Of a stretch of 64,000 nt of DNA, positions 43,367 through 54,081 are shown in pieces. Position numbers and translations under genes: made by a program. The stretch is from Streptomyces sp. RFCAC02 (GTDB taxonomy: Bacteria > Actinomycetota > Actinomycetes > Streptomycetales > Streptomycetaceae), in NCBI RefSeq assembly GCF_004193175.1, contig NZ_SAUH01000001.1, positions 3,040,501-3,104,500 of the forward strand. Direction: 5' to 3'. The notes beneath the pieces were generated by a model. It searched no databases, was not told the origin of the DNA, and was given only the letters and a program-made list of their open reading frames with translations. Each line of letters opens with the position of its first letter. The first letter of the stretch is position 1.

Positions 43367-44773
43367 ATGAGCAGCACCAGCAACACCACCGTCTCCACCG
43401 GCGGGCTCCCGAGCCGCCGGAACACCGAGCTGGCCATGCTCGTGTTCGCCGTGCTCCTTCCGGTCCTGGCGTACGCGAACGTCGGCCTCGCCAAGGACGA
43501 GAGCCTCCCGGCCGGCATGGCGGGCTACGGGCTCGGGCTCGGCCTGCTGGCCGGCGTGATGCACCTGGTGGTCCGCCGCTGGGCGCCGTACGCCGACCCG
43601 CTCCTGCTGCCGGTCGCGGTCCTGCTGAACGGCATGGGCCTCGTGCTGATCTGGCGCCTCGACCAGGAGCCGACGATCACGACGGACTCCCTCGGCGGCC
43701 CCATGGCCCCGAACCAGCTCCTGTGGTCGACGGTGGGCGTGGCGCTGTTCATCCTGGTGCTGCTGTTCCTGAAGGACCACCGCATCCTCCAGCGCTACAC
43801 GTACATCTCCATGGTCGTGGCGCTGGTGCTCCTGGTCATGCCGCTGGTGCCCGGTCTCGGGAAGAACGTCAACGGCGCCCGCATCTGGGTCTCGCTGCCC
43901 GGCGTCGGCTCACTGCAGCCGGCCGAGTTCGCCAAGATCATCATCGTCGTCTTCTTCTCCGGCTACCTCATGGTCAAGCGGGACGCGCTGGCGCTGGCCA
44001 GCCGCCGCTTCATGGGCCTGTACCTGCCGCGCGGCCGCGACCTCGGCCCGATCCTCGTGGTGTGGGCGATCAGCCTGATGATCCTGGTCCTGGAGACGGA
44101 CCTCGGTACGTCGCTGCTGTTCTTCGGCGTCTTCGTCATCATGCTGTACATCGCCACCGAGCGGACGAGCTGGATCGTCTTCGGTCTGCTGCTCTCGGTC
44201 GGCGGCGCCGTCTTCGTCGCGAGCTTCAACAGCCACGTCAAGACCCGTGTCGACCAGTGGCTCGACCCGCTGGCCCTCGCGTCCAACGGCGGTGTGACGG
44301 AGAGCGCGCAGGTCATGTACTCCTTCGGCTCGGGCGGCCTGTTCGGCTCAGGCCTCGGTCAGGGCTTCTCGCGGCTGATCGGCGGCATCGGCGCCAAGAG
44401 CGACTACATCCTCGCCACGGTCGGCGAGGAGCTGGGCCTGGCCGGCATGATGGCGATCATCCTGCTGTACGCCCTGCTCATCGAGCGCGGCTTCCGCACC
44501 GCCCTCGCGGCGCGCGACCCGTTCGGCAAGCTCCTCGCCGGCGGTCTGACGGCGGTCTTCGCCCTCCAGATCTTCGTGGTGGCGGGCGGCGTCACCGGTG
44601 TGATCCCGCTGACGGGCATGACGATGCCGTTCCTCGCCCAGGGCGGTTCCTCCGTCATCGCGAACTGGGCGCTTATCGCGCTCCTACTGCGCATCAGTGA
44701 CACTGCCCGCAAGCCCGCGCCCGCACCGGCACCCTCCCTCGACGCGGAAGAGACTCAGGTGGTCCGAGCATGA
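43367..44773 (+). CDS. rodA: RodA-family SEDS peptidoglycan polymerase
   Basis: A 468-residue polytopic protein of the SEDS family with about 12 helices. Conserved segments include NGARIWVSLPGVGSLQPAEF (RodA/FtsW signature), GVTESAQVMYSFGSGGLFGS and GMTMPFLAQGGSS near the C-terminus. The catalytic Asp region is in the long loop after helix 7 (VDQWLDPLA). SEDS proteins polymerise glycan chains from lipid II and pair with a class B PBP, here encoded by the next gene, which overlaps by 4 nt (ATGA). Confidence 0.95.
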   Translation: MSSTSNTTVSTGGLPSRRNTELAMLVFAVLLPVLAYANVGLAKDESLPAGMAGYGLGLGLLAGVMHLVVRRWAPYADPLLLPVAVLLNGMGLVLIWRLDQEPTITTDSLGGPMAPNQLLWSTVGVALFILVLLFLKDHRILQRYTYISMVVALVLLVMPLVPGLGKNVNGARIWVSLPGVGSLQPAEFAKIIIVVFFSGYLMVKRDALALASRRFMGLYLPRGRDLGPILVVWAISLMILVLETDLGTSLLFFGVFVIMLYIATERTSWIVFGLLLSVGGAVFVASFNSHVKTRVDQWLDPLALASNGGVTESAQVMYSFGSGGLFGSGLGQGFSRLIGGIGAKSDYILATVGEELGLAGMMAIILLYALLIERGFRTALAARDPFGKLLAGGLTAVFALQIFVVAGGVTGVIPLTGMTMPFLAQGGSSVIANWALIALLLRISDTARKPAPAPAPSLDAEETQVVRA

Positions 44774-46236
44774 ACAAGCCAATGCGCCGGGTCGCCATCT
44801 TCTGCGGCCTGCTGATCCTCGCGCTCCTCGCCCGGGTGAACTGGGTCCAGTTCGTCCAGGCCGACGAGCTGCAGAACGACGCGAACAACCGCCGCACCAT
44901 CATCGAGCGGTACGCCCAGCCGCGCGGCGACATCATCGTCGACGGCGAGCCGGTCACCGGCTCCGTCGAGACGGACGACGACGACTTCACCTACGAGCGG
45001 ACCTACACGGACGGCGAGCTGTGGGCGCCGGTCACGGGCTTCACGTCGCTCTTCCGGTCGGCCACGATGCTGGAGGGCGTCGAGGACGAGTTCCTCACCG
45101 GCGACGACGACCGCCTCTTCTTCAACAACACGATCGACATGCTGACCGGCGAGGACCCGCGCGGCGGCAACGTCGTCACGACCCTGAACGCCGACGCCCA
45201 GCGCGCCGCATACGAGGGCCTGGGCGACGCGAAGGGTGCCGTCGCCGCGATCGACCCGCGCACCGGCGCCGTCCTCGCGCTCGTCTCGACGCCGAGCTTC
45301 GACCCGAACACCGTCACGGGCAACTCGGAGGAGGCGAGCGAGGCGTTCGCCGCCCTGAGCGAGGACCCGGACGAGCCCACCCTGAACCGCGCCCTGCGCC
45401 AGACGTACCCGCCGGGCTCGACGTTCAAGCTGGTCACGGCCACCGGCGCCCTGGAGAACGGCCTCCTGCCCGACGTCGACGAGCCCACGGACACCCCGGA
45501 CCCGTACTACCTCCCCGGCACCGAGTCCGAGGTCACGAACCTCACGAACGACCGCTGCGAGAACGCCACCCTGCGCATCGCCCTCGTCGACTCCTGCAAC
45601 ACCGTGTTCGCCAAGCTCTCCGACGAGCTGGGCAACGAGCAGATGATCGAGACCGCCGAGTCCTTCGGGTACAACCAGGGCGAGGACCTCACCATCCCGA
45701 TCCGGGTGCAGGAGAGCGTCTACCCCGAGGACAACGCCCCGCAGAACGCGCAGGCCGGCTTCGGCCAGGCGTCCAACCGGGCCACCCCGCTCCAGATGGC
45801 CATGGTCGCCGCCGCCATCGCCAACAACGGCACCCTCATGGAGCCGTACATGGTGGACAAGCTCGTCGCGCCGAACCTGAACGTGATCGAGCAGCACGAG
45901 CCGCAGGAGTTCAGCCGGCCGATGTCGCCGGAGACGGCGCAGCAGATGCAGTCCGCGATGGAGAGCGTCGTGTCGGACGGCCCGTCCCACGACGCGGCGT
46001 CCATCGACGGCGTCACGGTCGGCGGCAAGACGGGCACCGCGCAGCACGGCGAGGAGAACTCGGAGAACCCGTACGCCTGGTTCGTCTCCTACGCCATGGT
46101 GGACGACGAGTCGCCGGTCGCGGTCGCCGTCGTCGTGGAGGACGCGGGTGTCGAGCGTGACGCCATCTCCGGCAGCGGCCTCGCCGCCCCGATCGCGCAC
46201 GACGTGATGGAGGCCGTCCTCGGGAGCCAGGAGTGA
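44770..46236 (+). CDS. pbpA: Class B penicillin-binding protein (transpeptidase PbpA)
   Basis: A 488-residue PBP with an N-terminal membrane anchor (about 9-25), a pedestal domain with NNRRTIIERYAQPRGDI, and a transpeptidase domain. Active-site motifs are all present: SXXK as STFK (in TYPPGSTFKLV), SXN as SCN (DSCNTVF) and KTG as GKTGTAQ. It cross-links glycan made by RodA. The stop is followed by a 253-bp space before pknB, so pknB may have its own promoter, although no clear -10/-35 pair is visible there. Confidence 0.95.
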   Translation: MNKPMRRVAIFCGLLILALLARVNWVQFVQADELQNDANNRRTIIERYAQPRGDIIVDGEPVTGSVETDDDDFTYERTYTDGELWAPVTGFTSLFRSATMLEGVEDEFLTGDDDRLFFNNTIDMLTGEDPRGGNVVTTLNADAQRAAYEGLGDAKGAVAAIDPRTGAVLALVSTPSFDPNTVTGNSEEASEAFAALSEDPDEPTLNRALRQTYPPGSTFKLVTATGALENGLLPDVDEPTDTPDPYYLPGTESEVTNLTNDRCENATLRIALVDSCNTVFAKLSDELGNEQMIETAESFGYNQGEDLTIPIRVQESVYPEDNAPQNAQAGFGQASNRATPLQMAMVAAAIANNGTLMEPYMVDKLVAPNLNVIEQHEPQEFSRPMSPETAQQMQSAMESVVSDGPSHDAASIDGVTVGGKTGTAQHGEENSENPYAWFVSYAMVDDESPVAVAVVVEDAGVERDAISGSGLAAPIAHDVMEAVLGSQE

Positions 46237-46489
46237 CCGGCCGCCCGGGGACGACGGGCCGCGGATGAGCACCCCCGGCACGGCAACCGCGCGCCCGCCC
46301 CGTACGTCTCACACAGGACCGGTCCCCTGCGGCCGGCCGCGGGGGACGGCGATACCGGTTGCGTATCGGCGGCCCACCGCCGTCCGGCGGGCGGGCGTCC
46401 GGCGGGTACCGTAAGCCAGGGCTTGGTCCCCGCGCCCCACGGGCCGGCCAGGGGGTGCCGCCCGTGACCGAACGGAGAGGGCTGGAAAC

Positions 46490-48484
<1,995 letters not shown>

Positions 48485-48512
48485 CAGCCGCCGCGCTCAC
48501 CGCGGCACACGT

Positions 48513-48558
48513 CACGGGCGGGGCCGTACCCGGACTTCCGGGTACGGCCCCGCCCGTG
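48513..48558. terminator. Perfect 21-bp hairpin between pknB and DUF5324 gene
   Basis: CACGGGCGGGGCCGTACCCGG (first 20 bases as quoted plus G) at 48513-48533 pairs without mismatch with 48538-48558 across the loop ACTT. It lies between two convergent genes and would stop both transcripts. It also marks one edge of the inverted crgA-sortase block. Confidence 0.75.
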
Positions 48559-48578
48559 CGACGCCGCGCACGGCGCGC

Positions 48579-49052
48579 TCAGTGCTCGCCGGAGTCCTGC
48601 GGCACCTCGGTGGCGGGGGAGTCCTCGGCCATCCAGTCCGGGCTGTTCTGCCCCGACCACCACTTCCATGCGGCGAACGCGCCACCGGCCACCAGACCGA
48701 TCATGCCGACCCGGCGCATCATGCGTCCGGTCCTGGCGCGCCGCTGCCGGCGCCGGACCGCCGCCTTGATGTCCCGCACGGACACGTCGCCCCGCAGCGC
48801 GGCCATCGCCGCCTGGGAGCGGACCGTGGCCTGGGCGCGGGCCGGCCCCGCCGCCGCCTTCGCGCGCGCCACACGGGGGACCACCTGGGAGGCGTAACCG
48901 TGCTTCGCCCGGGTGGCCGCCTTCCTGGCCATCGGCGCCACGTGGGCACCCGCCTGCTGCGCGTAGTGAACGGCGTTCTCCTTGGCCGTCAGGGCGTAGG
49001 GGGTCACCATGTCAGTGGCATGGCGCACACCTGACTTCCCGTTGTGACTCAC
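48579..49052 (-). CDS. DUF5324-family protein
   Basis: A 157-residue protein typical of Streptomyces DUF5324. The N-terminal half is Ala/Arg-rich helical (YALTAKENAVHYAQQAGAH onward), then a basic patch KAAVRRRQRRARTGRMMRR, one membrane helix (about 113-130, GMIGLVAGGAFAAWKWW) and an acidic C-terminus. No function is known to me for this family. It is divergent from ppiA and convergent with pknB. Confidence 0.75.
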   Translation of the reverse strand: MSHNGKSGVRHATDMVTPYALTAKENAVHYAQQAGAHVAPMARKAATRAKHGYASQVVPRVARAKAAAGPARAQATVRSQAAMAALRGDVSVRDIKAAVRRRQRRARTGRMMRRVGMIGLVAGGAFAAWKWWSGQNSPDWMAEDSPATEVPQDSGEH

Positions 49053-49214
49053 TGTTCCTCCTCCATGCGCTTACCGGTGGCGTTTGTCCACTCGTGCGGA
49101 AATCATTCCTGCTACCGGGGCCTCCGGCACGCCTAACGGCCATCCGGGGTCACCGCGTGTCGTGCGGTCGTGGCAGGATCGGGAACCGTCACTGACGTAG
49201 ACGGAAGGTACATC

Positions 49215-49745
49215 GTGGCCGAGCAGCTCCTTGCCACTCTCAAGACCAACCGCGGCGACATCGTGGTCCGGCTCTTCCCGAACCACGCGCCCAAGACGGT
49301 CAAGAACTTCGTCGAACTCGCGGAGGGCTCCCGCGAGTGGATCCACCCGGCCACGGGCGAGCGGTCGTCGGACAAGCTGTACGACGGGACCGTGTTCCAC
49401 CGTGTGATCAGCGGTTTCATGATCCAGGGCGGCGACCCGCTGGGCAACGGCACCGGCGGCCCGGGGTACAAGTTCCAGGACGAGATCCACCCGGACCTCG
49501 CCTTCACGCGCCCCTACCTCCTGGCCATGGCGAACGCCGGTCCGGGCACCAACGGTTCGCAGTTCTTCATCACCGTGGCGCCGACGACCTGGCTGACCGG
49601 CAAGCACACCATCTTCGGCGAGGTCACCGACCCCGAGTCGCAGAAGGTCGTGGACGCCATCGCCACCACGGCGACCGACCGGGGCACCGACCGTCCCGTC
49701 GAGGACGTGGTCATCGAGTCCGTCACCATCTCCACCGAGGGCTGA
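49215..49745 (+). CDS. ppiA: Cyclophilin-type peptidyl-prolyl isomerase
   Basis: A 176-residue cytoplasmic cyclophilin. I chose the GTG giving [15 protein letters not shown] because it follows GGAAGG at good spacing; a longer frame begins in intergenic DNA. Motifs include [16 protein letters not shown] (active-site Arg and Phe), [15 protein letters not shown] and [12 protein letters not shown]. It isomerises Xaa-Pro bonds during folding. A ppiA gene between gyrA and crgA is an old actinobacterial arrangement, but here strand and order are reversed relative to that pattern. A hairpin terminator follows. Confidence 0.92.
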   Translation: MAEQLLATLKTNRGDIVVRLFPNHAPKTVKNFVELAEGSREWIHPATGERSSDKLYDGTVFHRVISGFMIQGGDPLGNGTGGPGYKFQDEIHPDLAFTRPYLLAMANAGPGTNGSQFFITVAPTTWLTGKHTIFGEVTDPESQKVVDAIATTATDRGTDRPVEDVVIESVTISTEG

Positions 49746-49761
49746 CGGCCCGGGAACCTTT

Positions 49762-49798
49762 CCGGCCTCCCGCGCGTACTGTGCGTGCGGGAGGCCGG
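49762..49798 (+). terminator. Hairpin terminator after ppiA
   Basis: CCGGCCTCCCGC (49762-49773) pairs with GCGGGAGGCCGG (49787-49798), and three further inner pairs are possible. It starts 16 nt after the ppiA stop. Confidence 0.65.
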
Positions 49799-49851
49799 CC
49801 CCGTTCGGCAGCCGCACGGTTACGCTGGGACGGAGAGGGGAGGACAGCACC

Positions 49852-50739
49852 ATGGCGCAGTGGTACAGCCAGCCGCAGCAGCCCGCCCTGGCCCGCTGCT
49901 ACCGGCACCAGGACCAGGAGACGGGAGTCCGCTGCGCGCGCTGCGACCGACCGATCTGCCCGGCCTGCATGGTGCCGGCCGCGGTCGGCTACCAGTGCCC
50001 CGAGTGCGCGGGGGGAGCCGCCGCCGCCCGCGCGAACCGCGCCACGCGCCCCCGTACGATCACCGGTGCCGCGCTCACGGCCAACACCCGCGTGGTCACG
50101 AGCGTCCTCCTCGCGCTGAACCTCGTGGTCTTCGTCGCCGTCCTCGCCGGGGGCGACGACCTGGTCCTCGACCTCAGCCTCCTCGGTCACGCCCAGGAGT
50201 GGTACACGTGGGAGTGGCGCGGCGTCGCCGACGGCGAGTGGTACCGGCTGCTGACCTCGGCGTTCCTCCACCAGGAGATCTGGCACATCGCCTTCAACAT
50301 GCTGGGGCTGTGGTTCCTCGGCCCGCAGTTGGAGGCCGCGCTCGGCCGGGTGCGGTTCACCGCTCTCTACCTCATCTCCGCCCTGGGCGGCAGCACGCTG
50401 TTCTACGTGCTCGCCCCGCAGAACGAGTCGGCCCTCGGCGCTTCCGGCGCGATCTTCGGCCTGTTCGGCGCCACCGCCGTCCTCGCACGCCGGCTGCGGA
50501 TGGAGATGCGCCCGATCCTGACCCTGCTCGCGGTGAACCTCGTGATCACCTTCGTCATGTCGGGCATCGCGTGGCAGGCCCACATCGGCGGCCTGGTCGC
50601 GGGCGCCGCCGTGACGTTCGGCATGGTGCACGCGCCGCGCAAGGGGCGGCTGCTCGTCCAGGCCGGGACATGCGCGGTCGTGCTCGCCGTGCTGCTCACC
50701 GCCATCGCGCTGCGCACGTCGGCCCTGCTCGGGAGCTAG
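49852..50739 (+). CDS. Rhomboid-family intramembrane protease with zinc ribbon
   Basis: A 295-residue protein. The N-terminal cytoplasmic part holds a B-box/zinc-ribbon-like cluster (CYRHQDQETGVRCARCDRPI then CPAC and CPEC, residues about 16-57). The rhomboid core has six helices with the HxxxN motif (WHIAFNMLGLW), the catalytic serine in GASGAIFG (Ser198) and the catalytic histidine in WQAHIGG (His244). Both dyad residues are intact, so it should cleave membrane substrates. The ATG follows GGGGAGGA. A perfect DnaA box begins one base after the stop codon. Confidence 0.9.
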   Translation: MAQWYSQPQQPALARCYRHQDQETGVRCARCDRPICPACMVPAAVGYQCPECAGGAAAARANRATRPRTITGAALTANTRVVTSVLLALNLVVFVAVLAGGDDLVLDLSLLGHAQEWYTWEWRGVADGEWYRLLTSAFLHQEIWHIAFNMLGLWFLGPQLEAALGRVRFTALYLISALGGSTLFYVLAPQNESALGASGAIFGLFGATAVLARRLRMEMRPILTLLAVNLVITFVMSGIAWQAHIGGLVAGAAVTFGMVHAPRKGRLLVQAGTCAVVLAVLLTAIALRTSALLGS

Positions 50740-50919
50740 TTATCCACAGGCGGTGCACGTCCCTGTGCATGGGGTCGGCGCACTGATCCGCTCTCCGTCG
50801 AGGACGACGTTCCCCCTGGTCAGCGCAGGTTTCGACACAATCCGACCCCACACAGAACCCGCACAGACGTTCGCCCCATCACTCCGTTGTCCACAGATGG
50901 TGTGATGGTCGGTGGATAA
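50740..50919. promoter_or_regulatory. DnaA boxes between rhomboid gene and crgA
   Basis: TTATCCACA (50740-50748, plus) immediately follows the rhomboid stop codon, TTGTCCACA (50887-50895, plus) lies 140 bp on, and TTATCCACC (50911-50919, minus; one mismatch) is close by. The 213-bp gap between the convergent rhomboid and crgA genes has no gene. This is the third DnaA-box group in the window. Confidence 0.6.
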
Positions 50920-50952
50920 ACGTGCCCCGGTCTCCCGGGGCCGCTCAACCCG

Positions 50953-51213
50953 CTACTTCCACTGCGTCGAGACGACGAACCCGAGCGCGATGAAGCCGAA
51001 GCCGACGACGATGTTCCAGTCCCCGAGCGATTCGACGGGCAGATCCGCCTGGGTCACGTAGTACACGACGATCCAGGCCAGACCGATCACGAACAGCGCC
51101 AGCATCACGGGCGCGACCCAGCGGCGACCGCCCATGTCGAGCTTGGTCGCCTGCCGCTTCTCCGGCGGGGTGTAGGTGTCGTCCTTCTTCTTGCGAACCC
51201 TGGACTTCGGCAC
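50953..51213 (-). CDS. crgA: Cell division inhibitor CrgA
   Basis: An 86-residue membrane protein with GTG start [12 protein letters not shown]; the longer frame upstream runs toward the divergent promoter and lacks the conserved start. It has two helices (about 32-52 and 66-82) joined by a short loop containing ESLGDWN, and the invariant tail STQWK. CrgA coordinates FtsZ-dependent septation and polar wall growth; in S. coelicolor it delays sporulation septation. It is divergent from the DUF881 gene. Confidence 0.95.
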   Translation of the reverse strand: MPKSRVRKKKDDTYTPPEKRQATKLDMGGRRWVAPVMLALFVIGLAWIVVYYVTQADLPVESLGDWNIVVGFGFIALGFVVSTQWK

Positions 51214-51308
51214 GAGTGCTCTCCTGTCGATGCGCCTCTCAGCGCGTAGCACGGGACACGTCCGTTAGCGTAGTCCGTCCACAACGGTTTCTGGAGACCA
51301 GGGGTACC

Positions 51309-52046
51309 GTGAACAGGATCCGGTTGCGGCCGGCCCGGCTCGCCACCGCCGCCGTCTTCGCGCTCGCGGGCCTCATCTTCTGGTCCAGCGTCGAGGTCTC
51401 CGGCGGCAGCAACATCCGCACCGACGACTCCCTCCTGCGGATGTCCGACCTCATCCGCGAGCGCGCCCGCGAGAACGACGACCTGGAGGCCGCCACCGCG
51501 GCCCTCCGCGCCGAGGTCGAGGAGCTCGCCCGGCACGACGCGGCGGACGACCCCGCCGCCGGCGACCGGCTCGCCGGCCTGGAGGCCGCCGCCGGCCTCA
51601 CCCCCCTCACCGGCCCCGGCCTCACCGTCACGCTCACCGACGCCCCGCCCGGCGCCGGCCCCCTCGTCCCCGACGTGCCCGACCCCTCGCCGAACGACCT
51701 GGTGATCCACCAGCAGGACCTCCAGGCCGTCGTCAACGCCCTGTGGGCCGGCGGCGCCGAGGGCATCCAGGTCATGGACCAGCGCCTCATCTCCACGAGC
51801 GCCGTCCGCTGCGTCGGCAACACCCTGATCCTCCAGGGCCGCCTCTACTCCCCGCCGTACACCATCACCGCCGTCGGCGACACCGGCGCCCTGCACGACG
51901 CCATCGCCGCCTCCCCCGCGATCAGCACCTATCAGCAGTACGTGGCGGCGTACGGCCTCGGCTGGGAGGTCACGGACCACACCACCGTCACGCTCCCCGG
52001 CTACGCGGGCGGCACGGCCCTGCGTCACGCGTCGCCCGTGGAATGA
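51309..52046 (+). CDS. DUF881 membrane-anchored protein
   Basis: A 245-residue protein with GTG start (VNRIRLRPARLATA) after GGAGACCAGGG. An N-terminal helix (about 12-27) anchors it; a coiled-coil segment follows (about 45-85, RERARENDDLEAATAALRA) and then the DUF881 beta/alpha domain with DLQAVVNALWAGGAEGIQVM and GNTLILQGRLYSPPYTITA. DUF881 proteins are conserved next to crgA in actinobacteria and in Bacillus (YlxW/X) near division genes. A role at the division site is plausible but unproven. Confidence 0.88.
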   Translation: MNRIRLRPARLATAAVFALAGLIFWSSVEVSGGSNIRTDDSLLRMSDLIRERARENDDLEAATAALRAEVEELARHDAADDPAAGDRLAGLEAAAGLTPLTGPGLTVTLTDAPPGAGPLVPDVPDPSPNDLVIHQQDLQAVVNALWAGGAEGIQVMDQRLISTSAVRCVGNTLILQGRLYSPPYTITAVGDTGALHDAIAASPAISTYQQYVAAYGLGWEVTDHTTVTLPGYAGGTALRHASPVE

Positions 52047-52124
52047 CCGCGATCCCCTCCGGCCCACCGGCACCACGTCGTACGCTTGGTCCAGCCGGTG
52101 GTTGATCGAAGGGGTGGCTGAGCC

Positions 52125-52280
52125 ATGTACGGGTGGATCTGGCGGCACCTGCCGGGCAACACACTGGTGCGCCTCCTGCTCTCCATCGTCCTGGTGCTCG
52201 GGGTGGTGTACCTGCTCTTCGAGTACGTGTTCCCGTGGGCCGAGCCACTGCTCCCCTTCAACAACGTGACCGTCGAATGA
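52125..52280 (+). CDS. 51-residue single-helix membrane protein
   Basis: A short gene of 51 codons (MYGWIWRHLPGNTLV...) with one hydrophobic helix (about 13-35), followed by FEYVFPWAEPLLPFNN and a polar end NVTVE. It has a ribosome-binding region AAGGGG 9-13 nt upstream, and its stop overlaps the ATG of pabA (ATGA). The Trp/aromatic flanks and the conserved position between DUF881 and pabA genes argue that it is real. Function unknown. Confidence 0.75.
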   Translation: MYGWIWRHLPGNTLVRLLLSIVLVLGVVYLLFEYVFPWAEPLLPFNNVTVE

Positions 52281-52945
52281 GCGTCCCCATGAGCACCCGC
52301 ATCCTCGTCGTGGACAACTACGACAGCTTCGTCTACAACCTCGTCCAGTACCTCCAGCAGCTCGGCGCGGAGTGCGAGGTCCTGCGCAACGACGCCGTCA
52401 CCCCGGCCCGCGTCGCGGAGGGCCGTTTCGACGGCGTCCTCCTCTCCCCGGGGCCCGGCACCCCCGAACAGGCCGGTGTCTGCATCGACATGGTCCGCCA
52501 CTGCGCCGGCCACGGCATCCCGGTCTTCGGGGTCTGCCTCGGCATGCAGGCCATGGCGGTCGCGTACGGCGGCGTCGTCGGCCGCGCGCCCGAGCTGCTG
52601 CACGGCAAGACCTCCGAGGTCGACCACAGCGGGACCGGGGTCTTCGCCGGGCTGCCGGCCCCGCTGACGGTCACGCGCTACCACTCCCTCGCCGTCGAGG
52701 TCGCGACCGTCCCGGCCGGCCTTGAGGTGACGGCCACGACCGCGAGCGGCGTCATCATGGGCCTCCGCCACCGCGAACTGGCCGTCGAGGGAGTCCAGTT
52801 CCACCCCGAGTCCGTCCTGACGACCGGCGGTCACCGCATGCTGGCGAACTGGCTCACCGTCTGCGGCGACGAGGAGGCGGTCGCCCGGTCGGCGGGCCTG
52901 GCCCCGGTGGTGGGGCGGACCGGCCTCCAGGAGCCGGCGGCGTGA
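52277..52945 (+). CDS. pabA: Aminodeoxychorismate/anthranilate synthase glutamine amidotransferase
   Basis: A 222-residue class I glutamine amidotransferase. The ATG overlapping the upstream stop is chosen; a second in-frame ATG lies four codons on (MSTRILVVDNYDSF). The nucleophile is in GVCLGMQAM and the catalytic His-Glu pair in EGVQFHPESV. It releases ammonia from glutamine for 4-amino-4-deoxychorismate (folate) or anthranilate synthesis. No trpE or pabB is nearby, so dual use is likely; the mycobacterial gene here is called trpG. The stop overlaps the sortase start (GTGA). Confidence 0.92.
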   Translation: MSVPMSTRILVVDNYDSFVYNLVQYLQQLGAECEVLRNDAVTPARVAEGRFDGVLLSPGPGTPEQAGVCIDMVRHCAGHGIPVFGVCLGMQAMAVAYGGVVGRAPELLHGKTSEVDHSGTGVFAGLPAPLTVTRYHSLAVEVATVPAGLEVTATTASGVIMGLRHRELAVEGVQFHPESVLTTGGHRMLANWLTVCGDEEAVARSAGLAPVVGRTGLQEPAA

Positions 52946-54081
52946 CCGACGGCCGTCCGCGGGACGACCCGTACGACGCTCCGCACGGCCATCCCCCGTA
53001 CATCCCCGGCCCCGCGACTCCGCAAGGCCCCGAGGACGCCGGGGAGGCCACGGAGATCATGGCCGCCGTCCCCGGCGACGACGAGGGCACCGGGTACGGT
53101 CCCGGGCTGCCCGGTCCGTTCCCCGAGGACCCGGAGACGGTGGGGCTGCGCCGCCCCGCTGACCTGACCGATCCCGGCCGACCCCCGGGGCCCGGCCGCG
53201 CGGAACGCCGCCGCGCCGCCCGGGGGAAGCCGGCGTCACGGCGCCGCGCCCGTCCCGCGGGCGCCGCGCAGACCCCGGCCGCCCCGCCCGCCGACGCCGC
53301 CGAGGTGACCGGGGGGCGCGCCGCCCGGCGCAGGGCCGCCAAGGCCGCGGCGAAGGCCGCCCGCCAGACGGGCACCGCGATAAGCAACGTCATCGGGGAG
53401 CTGTTCATCACGACCGGTGTCGTGATGCTCCTCTTCGTCGTCTACCAGCTCTGGTGGACGAACTACCGCGCCCAGGCCCACGCCAACACCGAGGCCGACA
53501 ACCTGACCGAGCAGTGGGACCAGCAGGACACCGGCGGCACGGGCGACGAGGGCGACGAGGAGCCGGAGGACGACCGCGACCCGGGCGTCTTCTCACCGGG
53601 CGAGGGCTTCGCCATCCTCTACCTCCCGACGCTCGACATCCGCGTGCCCATCGCGGAGGGCGTGGACAAGGAGGACGTCCTCGACCAGGGCCTCGTGGGG
53701 CACTACACCGAGGACGACGGCCTCCCGACCGCCATGCCGTGGGAGGACGAGGGCAACTTCGGCCTGGCCGGCCACCGCAACACGCACGGCGAACCGTTCC
53801 GCTACATCAACAACCTCGAGGACGGCGACCCGATCGTCGTCGAGACCGAGGACGCGTTCTACACCTACGAGGTGACGAGCCGTCTGGACTCCACCTCCCC
53901 GTCGAACGTCTCCGTCCTCGACCCGCTGCCCGAACAGGGCGGGTTCACCGAACCGGGCCGCTACATCACCCTGACGACCTGCACACCGGAGTTCACCTCG
54001 ACCTACCGGCTCATCGTGTGGGGGACGTTGACCGATGAGCGTCCCCGCAGCGAAGGGACTCCCGATGCCCTCACCGACTGA
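52942..54081 (+). CDS. srtE: Class E sortase (first copy)
   Basis: A 379-residue sortase. A long acidic, Pro-rich cytoplasmic region (about 1-150), including a basic patch with RRAKAAAKAARQTG, precedes a membrane helix (about 150-172, ELFITTGVVMLLFVVYQLWW). The extracytoplasmic sortase domain carries catalytic His278 (LAGHRNTHG), Cys347 (TLTTCTPEF) and a following Arg (STYRLIVWG). Class E sortases recognise LAXTG; in S. coelicolor they anchor long chaplins needed for aerial growth. The GTG start overlaps pabA by 4 nt. Confidence 0.93.
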   Translation: MTDGRPRDDPYDAPHGHPPYIPGPATPQGPEDAGEATEIMAAVPGDDEGTGYGPGLPGPFPEDPETVGLRRPADLTDPGRPPGPGRAERRRAARGKPASRRRARPAGAAQTPAAPPADAAEVTGGRAARRRAAKAAAKAARQTGTAISNVIGELFITTGVVMLLFVVYQLWWTNYRAQAHANTEADNLTEQWDQQDTGGTGDEGDEEPEDDRDPGVFSPGEGFAILYLPTLDIRVPIAEGVDKEDVLDQGLVGHYTEDDGLPTAMPWEDEGNFGLAGHRNTHGEPFRYINNLEDGDPIVVETEDAFYTYEVTSRLDSTSPSNVSVLDPLPEQGGFTEPGRYITLTTCTPEFTSTYRLIVWGTLTDERPRSEGTPDALTD

